From positions 1-38,453 of the forward strand of contig JALFBL010000090.1 in assembly GCA_022773395.1 (NCBI GenBank): 38,453 nt of DNA, in the 5' to 3' direction. The translations under genes and the position numbers were made by a program. Origin of the DNA: Prevotella sp. GTDB taxonomy: Bacteria; Bacteroidota; Bacteroidia; Bacteroidales; Bacteroidaceae. The notes below the pieces were generated by a model, which saw only the letters and a list, made by a program, of their open reading frames with translations, was not told the DNA's origin and made no database searches. Positions 1 through 6,858 of the stretch are shown in pieces. Position 1 is the stretch's first letter, and the number at the start of each line of letters is the position of its first letter.

Positions 1-9
1 CTTACTTAC

Positions 10-56
10 CCGGTAAAATATGCCAAATTGCGATGTAAGTAGGCATAAATTACCGG
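10..56. repeat. Imperfect inverted repeat, 15-nt arms
   Basis: Arms at 10-24 and 42-56 are complementary at 13 of 15 positions and are separated by 17 nt. The element lies in what would be the leader of a leftward transcript starting near 200, so it could form an RNA stem-loop. No U-tract follows on either strand, so a simple intrinsic terminator is not supported. Confidence 0.5.
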
Positions 57-209
57 AACGGCCCCGAAAAATGGCTCCGCATTTTTTGCCCCATTTCCAA
101 CGGATCATCCCTTACTTTTCTATTTTGCGGGTGAATCCTGCGGAAAATCCGACTAAAAATTTAACGGAATTAACTGTTTTTGGGTTTCCGTGAATTCAAC
201 GAACAAGTG

Positions 210-217
210 CAAAATTA
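210..217 (-). promoter_or_regulatory. Bacteroidetes -7 box, leftward
   Basis: The minus strand reads TAATTTTG, an exact match to TAnnTTTG. No good -33 TTTG lies 19-21 nt upstream. It would drive a gene beyond the left edge with a leader of roughly 200 nt or more. Confidence 0.4.
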
Positions 218-468
218 CAACACGCCTTTGTAAAATATTTCACAAGATGTAGAGTAATCCATTTTTTTCTTGACCTTTTATTGATTTTATCCATAATTGT
301 GCTGATCTCTGTTTCTTTCAGATGTTTTATAGGTGAGGCCTTAGATATATTGTCTTATAAGTCCGTTTGCATTCTCTATGGCCACCTTTTATATGGTGCC
401 AGCATCTGTTTTCATAGACTGTTCAACAAATAAATACCATATAAAAAAAATTCTTGAAAGAAAAGTTG

Positions 469-476
469 TATTTTTG
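469..476 (+). promoter_or_regulatory. Candidate -7 box for the secreted protein gene at 630
   Basis: TATTTTTG matches TAnnTTTG exactly and sits about 150 nt upstream of the chosen start codon. The -33 element is poor, so this is a moderate-confidence assignment. Confidence 0.4.
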
Positions 477-629
477 CCATACCTTTTGTGCAATTCACCG
501 TATCCCTTCATGCAGCACCGGACAAATGAAATGCGCGATGAGGCCAACTTCCGGGCAATTTTCTATTGCTCAGAAGTAGATTGAGAATAAACCAAGGTGC
601 TGCCAATCAAGTTATATAAAAAATCACGT

Positions 630-2231
630 ATGAAGAAATTTGTTTTTACTCTGCTTCTTGTGAGCATGCTATGCCTGTCGGTATTCGCGCAGGTGGGCAG
701 CAGTAAGGGAGGCATCACTCCGTCCGGAACGCTTCCCATTGTCACTCCTCCCAAAGGCACACTTCATTCCTTGTTGTCACGTAGTGGATATGTGATTGGG
801 TATGATTTCAAAGACGCTGTTGTTTTCAGCAGCAACGACCGTGACAAGATTGCCCGCATCGTTGAAGCCGACAACGGAGACATTTACCTTTACAACCCTA
901 TTTCCAAATGGGAAACCGGCACATGGATCAAGTTGTCAAAAGAAAAGGGAGACACGCTGGTGGCCCGTTTCCCACAACCTTTGTTCATGGAAGACGGTGA
1001 AACATTCTACGCATTCCCCCTGTTCTATGATGGCGAAAAGAATACCTACACTCCAAAATCACTCAACGAGAACGAATATTTGGCAGAATCAAAATTCACA
1101 TACAAGAACGGTGAATTGAAGCAAATAGACGATGCCATGATTTCATTGGTGATGCCGGACTATACATGGATGGATTCGGGCGACTCCCATCTTCTTATCG
1201 CACCTGTGCAAACGGCCCAAAACAAGATTCCGGAAAGTGCCAAGGACAAAATCAAGGAATACATTGTTTCTTATGACAAAGGGGGTGAAAGCCTCGTTTC
1301 GGCAGTGGTGAAAGGGGTTATTGATGGCAACAAGGTTTATTTGGGAAATCCGCAGGCTCCAGGAGACCAATGGTTTGTGGGCACGAAGGAAGGCGAGAAT
1401 GTGACTTTTGCCACAAACCAGTATCTCGATCCCGACACCGTGAAAACCGGTTATCACATTTTTTTCCGCACAGCCGCTTTCACCCTACAGGACATCACTG
1501 ACGATATGGGCTACCAGGTATTCAAATATGACTACACGGAAGTGCCATCCATCACTCTTCGCTATCAACAAGATGCAGACATGTATGCCGTTTCCGAAAA
1601 TTTCTCGTTTGTCATCACTTCGGGCGAAAACATGAAAGGACTCAACCTGCCTGCTTTCTATGAATACAAAGACGTGGCAGCAACGCCAAAGAATCCCAGT
1701 TTTGCCGAGTTCCAATTGTACAACGAGGAATATCGGTACGGCATCTTCAATTTCAACATTCCCACCTTGGATATCAACAACAAGTATCTGAACCCACAGA
1801 AACTCTTTTTCTGCTTTTACATAGACGATGATGTGGAGCCACATGTATTCTACAAAAGAGATTACAAGAACATGCCCACCGACAGTATGTCGATTTTCCC
1901 CAACGACTACAACGATCATTACGACATGGCACCACTTGACGAACTCACCCATCAAATGTACTATTATTTCGAGGACTTCGAGAAAATCGGCGTGCAAAGC
2001 ATTTACCGCGGCGGCAACGAGGAACGCAAATCGGACATAGTGTGGATAACAAAAGAACAGGTAACCCACATCGATACGGCTTCTATCAACTCCGACAAAC
2101 AGATTGTTTCGGAATCTTTTTATGACATGACGGGACGCAAGGTGGCTCATCCTTCCGAAGGTGTTTTCATCAAACAAGTTACTTATTCGGACAACACAAC
2201 AGGCACTTACAAGGTCATCGTTCGAAAGTAA
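630..2231 (+). CDS. Secreted protein of unknown function with T9SS-like C-terminal tail
   Basis: This 533-residue protein begins with a clear signal peptide: basic MKK, a hydrophobic core and an Ala-Gln cleavage site near residue 20. That is why the start at 630 is preferred over an in-frame ATG at 597, which would add 11 unneeded residues. I recognise no enzymatic domain in the mature part, which is rich in aromatic and acidic residues. The last ~40 residues (YDMTGRKV ... GVFIKQV ... GTYKVIVRK) resemble the C-terminal sorting domains that direct Bacteroidetes proteins to type IX secretion, or their decayed relatives. The presence of porX and porW later in the window makes export by T9SS plausible. 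It appears to be a single-gene unit, since a perfect hairpin and a new promoter follow. Function is unknown; export is well supported and the route is inferred. Confidence 0.8.
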   Translation: MKKFVFTLLLVSMLCLSVFAQVGSSKGGITPSGTLPIVTPPKGTLHSLLSRSGYVIGYDFKDAVVFSSNDRDKIARIVEADNGDIYLYNPISKWETGTWIKLSKEKGDTLVARFPQPLFMEDGETFYAFPLFYDGEKNTYTPKSLNENEYLAESKFTYKNGELKQIDDAMISLVMPDYTWMDSGDSHLLIAPVQTAQNKIPESAKDKIKEYIVSYDKGGESLVSAVVKGVIDGNKVYLGNPQAPGDQWFVGTKEGENVTFATNQYLDPDTVKTGYHIFFRTAAFTLQDITDDMGYQVFKYDYTEVPSITLRYQQDADMYAVSENFSFVITSGENMKGLNLPAFYEYKDVAATPKNPSFAEFQLYNEEYRYGIFNFNIPTLDINNKYLNPQKLFFCFYIDDDVEPHVFYKRDYKNMPTDSMSIFPNDYNDHYDMAPLDELTHQMYYYFEDFEKIGVQSIYRGGNEERKSDIVWITKEQVTHIDTASINSDKQIVSESFYDMTGRKVAHPSEGVFIKQVTYSDNTTGTYKVIVRK

Positions 2232-2296
2232 AGTGCCAAACGACATGAAAAAAGTAGGAAAGGTAGGGACGAATGGCCATATCTGACCGACATTTT

Positions 2297-2356
2297 GCTG
2301 CATACAAATCAGTGCTGAACTCCAAGCAAGAAGTTCAGCACTGATTTGTATGCAGC
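2297..2356. repeat. Perfect 25-bp inverted repeat (hairpin)
   Basis: Arms 2297-2321 and 2332-2356 are perfectly complementary over 25 bp with a 10-nt loop (2322-2331). Neither strand has a following U-run: GGTCAC follows on the plus strand and AAAATG on the minus strand. It sits 66 bp after the stop of the secreted-protein gene and 47 bp before the next promoter. It could be a terminator or mRNA 3' stabiliser, or a small palindromic repetitive element. Confidence 0.85.
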
Positions 2357-2402
2357 GGTCACAGAAAATCGTGAACCATTCGTTTTTCCCACATTTTTTA
2401 TT

Positions 2403-2410
2403 TACTTTTG
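2403..2410 (+). promoter_or_regulatory. -7 box for the esterase / helicase / GH123 operon
   Basis: TACTTTTG matches TAnnTTTG exactly, with a T-rich segment about 20 nt upstream as a possible -33 region. Transcription would begin about 2417. This places an in-frame ATG at 2350 upstream of the transcript and supports translation from 2464. Confidence 0.55.
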
Positions 2411-2463
2411 CATCCCTTGCGATCGCGAACGATGTACAAGAAACCGACGAAAAAGGAAGAAGA

Positions 2464-3468
2464 ATGGAAAACGAATATGTCAAGCAATATCCTGACGTGA
2501 TGAAAGGAAAAACCATCATGTATGTGCATGGTTTCGGTTCATCGGCACAGTCGGGAACGGTGGGCAGGCTGCGGGAGATGCTGCCCGGAGCACGTGTCGT
2601 GGCAGAAGACATCCCCATTGCCCCACACGAAGGAATAGCCATGCTGCGAGAGATGGCGGAAAGAGAGCAGCCCGACTTGATTGTAGGCACATCGATGGGA
2701 GGCATGTATGCGGAAATGCTTTACGGGTTCGACCGCATTGTGGTGAATCCGGCCTTCAAGATTGCCGACACGATGCAGGCACACGGAATGATCGGAAAGC
2801 AGACTTTCCAAAATCCACGAAAGGACGGTGTGCAGGAATTCATCATGACCAAAGCGATGTGCAAGGAATACAGGGAGGTGGCAGAGCAATGCTTTACACA
2901 AGTGACGGAAGAGGAGCAAAACCGAGTGTGGGGGCTTTTCGGCGACAAAGACCCACTGGTAGACACTTTCCAACTGTTCCACCAGCACTACCCCAAAGCC
3001 ATTTCGTTCCACGGTGAGCACAGGATGAACGACAAAGTGTTCGTACATTCTGTGATACCCGTCATCCGCTGGATTGACGACCTTCAGGAAGGTCGCGAAA
3101 GGCGAGTGGTTTACATTGCCGTCAACGCCCTGCGCGACGAGCAGGGGCAGCAGCGGTCAAGTGCCATGAAAGCATACCGCTATTTGATGGAGCATTACGA
3201 TGTGCATATCGTGGCCGATGCTCCCGACTATGACACATCATACATAAAAGAGGTGCAGGACTGGATCAAGGAAACGGTGAATGTGCCGGCATTCCGTCAT
3301 CTTATGTTCAACAATCACAAGCAGTTGCTTTACGGTGACTATCTGATTGACCCCGACACCCACAATGGTGCGGAGGATTTCTTGGGAACACGCATCGAAC
3401 TGGGCAGCGACAGGTTCAAGACTTGGGAGGAAATCATTGAATATTTCGGAAGATTGGGAGGACAATAG
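2464..3468 (+). CDS. YqiA-type alpha/beta hydrolase fused to a catalytically degenerate HAD (NT5C-like) domain
   Basis: The 334-residue protein starts at 2464, just after a GGAAGAAG-like ribosome site and downstream of the promoter. Residues ~16-205 match the YqiA/UPF0227 esterase family: oxyanion segment YVHGFGSS (20-27), nucleophile elbow GTSMGG with Ser77, acid Asp161 or Asp163 in FGDKDP, and His186 in GEHR. Residues ~213-330 resemble the C-terminal part of 5'(3')-deoxyribonucleotidase-type HAD phosphatases, notably NHKQLLYGDYLID and the NGAEDF...ELGSDRF pattern. The HAD motif I that should read DxD is AVN at 219-221, so the phosphatase nucleophile is absent. Motif III Lys286 and motif IV Asp292/Asp296 are still present. 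I infer an active esterase with a binding-only HAD module. It is the first gene of an operon, 3 nt before the Dna2-like gene. The substrate is unknown. Confidence 0.8.
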   Translation: MENEYVKQYPDVMKGKTIMYVHGFGSSAQSGTVGRLREMLPGARVVAEDIPIAPHEGIAMLREMAEREQPDLIVGTSMGGMYAEMLYGFDRIVVNPAFKIADTMQAHGMIGKQTFQNPRKDGVQEFIMTKAMCKEYREVAEQCFTQVTEEEQNRVWGLFGDKDPLVDTFQLFHQHYPKAISFHGEHRMNDKVFVHSVIPVIRWIDDLQEGRERRVVYIAVNALRDEQGQQRSSAMKAYRYLMEHYDVHIVADAPDYDTSYIKEVQDWIKETVNVPAFRHLMFNNHKQLLYGDYLIDPDTHNGAEDFLGTRIELGSDRFKTWEEIIEYFGRLGGQ

Positions 3469-3471
3469 AGG

Positions 3472-6400
3472 ATGGATGTGAACGAGTTGTTCGAACGGTG
3501 CGTGGAAATTGGTGAAACCCAACGGAAGGCACCTGGAGCAAACATCAACCGAATGATGCACGAAACCTTGGTGATGGCTTGCCACGAAGGGGTGAAAGGC
3601 ACAGGACAATCGTTTGGCAACCTTTTTGCACAGGTAGATTATCTTTGCAGACTGCATTCTATAGCCATGGCCGACCGTATGGCCATTCAGACCATGAGGC
3701 GGCACAGCAACTGGAACGAAACATTTTCAGAGGAAGAGGTGATGTACGATCTGCGCGCACTCTGCCTGTTCATCTCCGCCATTTTCCAGAAAGCCATTCC
3801 CCAGTACCTTACCGGCATCCTCCCCCATACCTACCTGCCGTACCGGAAAGATGGAAAAATCAATTACAGTTACATCCGCTGCATCGTGCGCAAATGGAAT
3901 GACGGCACATTTACTGCCGCTATCGACCAAGAGGGAGTCGAGGAAACCATTGCCGTGGATTATACCTCAGAACACTTGCGCTATTTGAAAGAAGTGCTGC
4001 AAGAGGGCATGCAACTGAACCTATTGGACTGTAGCGTGGCAACCAACACACCAGCGGAAAGCCCCATGAGAATTGTGCCTTCGATCGTGGTGGTAGAACC
4101 GGATTTCCTGATAGACATCAGTGCGCTTGCAGCCTGTTTCGAATCATACGGCCACCACCCTTTGAACTATACCGTCAGGAGGATGTCGCCCCCTGCCAAT
4201 TCGCAAGCCATACTTCTGGGTCATTTTGCCGGTCATGCGCTCGATGACATTGTCAACGACACGACCCATTATGACGTGCGCACCACCATCCGCAATCATT
4301 TTAAGCGCAAAGCCATGGAGTTTTGCACCTGTCCCGACTTCATTCCCAACACCTTTCTGAATGCCGCGGCCAGTCAGGCTGCCAACATACAGCAGGCAGT
4401 AGATGTGCTGTTTGAATCTGGCGAACTGGTTTTCGACCGGAAAAAAGCCATTCTCGAACCCTCGTTCGTGTGTGAACGGTTGGGAGTGCAGGGACGTGTG
4501 GACCTAATGACCACCGATTTCCGCCTGCTTGTAGAACAGAAATCGGGCAAAAACTATTGCATAGAGCGCCACTGCCCCGATGCACATGGCAGCATGATGC
4601 CCGAACCGCATTATGTCCAGTTGCTGCTGTACTACGGGGTGCTGCGGTATAATTTCGATTTGGGTCTCGACACCGTGAACATGCGTTTGCTCTATTCCAA
4701 ATATGTGGCAGGCAAAGGATTGGTGGTGGTGAATTTCCTCCGCGACCTTTTCCGCGAAGCCATTTGCCTTCGCAACCTCATCGTGCAGTGGGAACTGCAT
4801 ACGGCACGGCACGGCTTCAAGAGTGTGATTGACATGATCACCCCCGACACAGTGAACACGAACAAGGCGGCCGACAAGTTCTTCACCACATGGAAACTAC
4901 CTTTCCTGCAAAGTATTTGCCATCCGCTGCACCATCTGCCACCATTGGAAAAAGCCTATCTGTGCGCCATGCTCACCTTTGTTTACCGGGAACAGCGGGT
5001 GTCGAAATTAGGCGTACAAGAGGGAGTAAGCTCGTGCGCATCCGACTTGTGGACAATGCCATTGAGCGAGAAGCGAGACACGGGAAACATCTTCACGTCG
5101 CTGCGCATCAAAAAAAAAGAGCAGAGCAACGCGCAAAGCGGCTACAACCTAATTGGCCTGACTGTACCCGAACAGGGCGAGGACTTCCTGCCCAACTTCC
5201 GGACGGGTGACATGATCTATCTCTATGCCTACAACGAAAAGGAAGAACCCGATGTGAGAAGACACATCCTGTATAAAGGAACGTTGGTGGAAATGCACAC
5301 CGACAGCCTTGTCGTGGCACTCAATGACGGACAGCAGAATCCCGACATCTTAGACTCTACGTTCCTCTATGCGGTGGAACATGCATCGGCCGATGTCTCG
5401 ACAACGGGTGGAATACGGGCACTGCACACTTTCATCACGGCACCGAAGGAGCGCAAGGACTTGCTTCTGGCACAACGGGTACCGCAGAGAAACCCTTCGG
5501 TCGTACTCACACGGAGTTACCATCCTTCTTACGATGAAGTGTTGCACAAGGCCAAACAGGCCAACGACTACTATCTGCTGATTGGTCCACCAGGAACAGG
5601 AAAAACCAGTATGGCCTTGCGCTATATGGTGGAAGAAGAACTGAAAAATGAATCGTCGTGCCTGCTGCTCATGTCATATACCAACCGCGCCGTGGACGAA
5701 ATCTGCACAATGCTTGCGGATGCCAATCTGGACTTTATCCGTCTGGGCAGCGAATATCGTTGTGCACCCCGCTTCAAGAAGTATCTCATGGGCAATGCCA
5801 TCGACGACAGTCCTCGACTGGATGCCATACAGGAACGGCTGCGAAAAATGCGGATTGTGGTGGGAACAACATCCACCATGACAGGCCGCACCGACATTTT
5901 CAGTCTCAAGCATTTCTCGCTTGCCATCATTGACGAGGCAAGCCAGATATTGGAACCGGACATCATTGGTCTGCTTTCCGCACATGTTCAAGACAAAGGA
6001 CTGTCGAGATGTGCCATCGACAAATTTATTCTGATTGGCGACCATAAACAGTTGCCGGCCGTAGTACAGCAGGACGAACAGGACAGTGAGACAAACCATC
6101 CACTGTTACATGACATTGGACTGACCAACTGCCGCAACTCGCTGTTTGAACGTCTCGTCAATACCGAATACCGATCCGGGAGAACCCATTTTATAGGTAT
6201 CCTCAGACAACAAGGCAGGATGCACCCCGACATCGCCGCATTCCCCAACCGCATGTTCTATGCCAAAGAGCAGCTCGAACCGGTGCCTCTACCACATCAG
6301 GTAGAAAATTCATTGGACTATGCACTTTACTCACAGGATGCCACCGACGACTTGCTGAAAGCACACAGAATGATTTTCATTCCCTCTTCACTTCCAGTCC

Positions 6401-6858
6401 ATCCCGATGTGTCAGACAAGGTGAATACCCATGAGGCACAAATTGTCAGCGACCTGCTGCGGCGCATCCATCGTTTTTACGGAAAACGTTTCGACACCGA
6501 AAAAACAGTGGGTGTGATTGTTCCTTACCGTAACCAGATATCCATGATTCGCAAGGAGGTTGAGCGTTTGAACATACCCGAACTGTTGGACGTGTCCATC
6601 GACACGGTAGAAAGATACCAAGGGTCGCAACGCGATGTCATCATCTATTCGTTCACCATCCATCACAGTTACCAACTCGATTTCCTCACGGCCCATTGCT
6701 TTGAGGAGGACGGCCTCACCATCGACAGGAAACTGAATGTGGCCATTACCCGTGCCCGCAAGCAGTTGATATTGACAGGTAACCGACAAGTGCTTTCCAA
6801 AAACAAAATTTTCCGTGAATTGATTTTTCATATAGAACAAAAAACAAAGACAGCATGA
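3472..6858 (+). CDS. Dna2-like protein: PD-(D/E)XK nuclease plus superfamily 1B helicase
   Basis: This 1128-residue protein joins three parts. Residues 1-~300 are unassigned. A RecB/Cas4-like PD-(D/E)XK nuclease shows Asp344 (GRVDLM), Glu355-x-Lys357 (VEQKSG) and a QxxxY motif at Gln383-Tyr387. A Upf1/Dna2-type SF1 helicase shows Walker A GPPGTGKT (705-712), DEAS box (821-824), VERYQGSQRD, and VAITRARK (from 1090). The combination is that of Dna2-like nuclease-helicases, which trim DNA flaps or ends during replication and repair. The four-cysteine iron-sulfur arrangement of eukaryotic Dna2 and Cas4 is not evident, although one CxC pair lies in EFCTCPD. Start 3472 lies 3 nt after the upstream stop and the gene ends in an ATGA overlap with the next. 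Domain assignment is solid; the biological role is inferred. Confidence 0.88.
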   Translation: MDVNELFERCVEIGETQRKAPGANINRMMHETLVMACHEGVKGTGQSFGNLFAQVDYLCRLHSIAMADRMAIQTMRRHSNWNETFSEEEVMYDLRALCLFISAIFQKAIPQYLTGILPHTYLPYRKDGKINYSYIRCIVRKWNDGTFTAAIDQEGVEETIAVDYTSEHLRYLKEVLQEGMQLNLLDCSVATNTPAESPMRIVPSIVVVEPDFLIDISALAACFESYGHHPLNYTVRRMSPPANSQAILLGHFAGHALDDIVNDTTHYDVRTTIRNHFKRKAMEFCTCPDFIPNTFLNAAASQAANIQQAVDVLFESGELVFDRKKAILEPSFVCERLGVQGRVDLMTTDFRLLVEQKSGKNYCIERHCPDAHGSMMPEPHYVQLLLYYGVLRYNFDLGLDTVNMRLLYSKYVAGKGLVVVNFLRDLFREAICLRNLIVQWELHTARHGFKSVIDMITPDTVNTNKAADKFFTTWKLPFLQSICHPLHHLPPLEKAYLCAMLTFVYREQRVSKLGVQEGVSSCASDLWTMPLSEKRDTGNIFTSLRIKKKEQSNAQSGYNLIGLTVPEQGEDFLPNFRTGDMIYLYAYNEKEEPDVRRHILYKGTLVEMHTDSLVVALNDGQQNPDILDSTFLYAVEHASADVSTTGGIRALHTFITAPKERKDLLLAQRVPQRNPSVVLTRSYHPSYDEVLHKAKQANDYYLLIGPPGTGKTSMALRYMVEEELKNESSCLLLMSYTNRAVDEICTMLADANLDFIRLGSEYRCAPRFKKYLMGNAIDDSPRLDAIQERLRKMRIVVGTTSTMTGRTDIFSLKHFSLAIIDEASQILEPDIIGLLSAHVQDKGLSRCAIDKFILIGDHKQLPAVVQQDEQDSETNHPLLHDIGLTNCRNSLFERLVNTEYRSGRTHFIGILRQQGRMHPDIAAFPNRMFYAKEQLEPVPLPHQVENSLDYALYSQDATDDLLKAHRMIFIPSSLPVHPDVSDKVNTHEAQIVSDLLRRIHRFYGKRFDTEKTVGVIVPYRNQISMIRKEVERLNIPELLDVSIDTVERYQGSQRDVIIYSFTIHHSYQLDFLTAHCFEEDGLTIDRKLNVAITRARKQLILTGNRQVLSKNKIFRELIFHIEQKTKTA

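Larger units (their letters stand above)
1..629. other. Non-coding region upstream of the first gene
   Basis: No convincing coding sequence is visible in these 629 bases. The only plus-strand reading frame of note (378-584) has no homology I recognise and no promoter of its own. The stretch holds an inverted repeat (10-56), a leftward Bacteroidetes-type -7 box (210-217) that would serve a gene beyond the left edge, and a rightward -7 box (469-476) suited to the gene at 630. A 13-base word at 98-110 (minus strand GGATGATCCGTTG) recurs in the tandem array near the right end. Confidence 0.6.

Noticed and set aside
378..584. 68-codon plus-strand frame in the left intergenic region
   Set aside because: It overlaps the candidate promoter for the 630 gene, has no recognisable homology or ribosome site, and is poor in coding character.
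1485..2705. 406-codon minus-strand frame
   Set aside because: It lies antisense to the secreted-protein gene and the esterase gene, spans the perfect hairpin, and its translation is rich in Cys, His and Val typical of a reverse-strand shadow.
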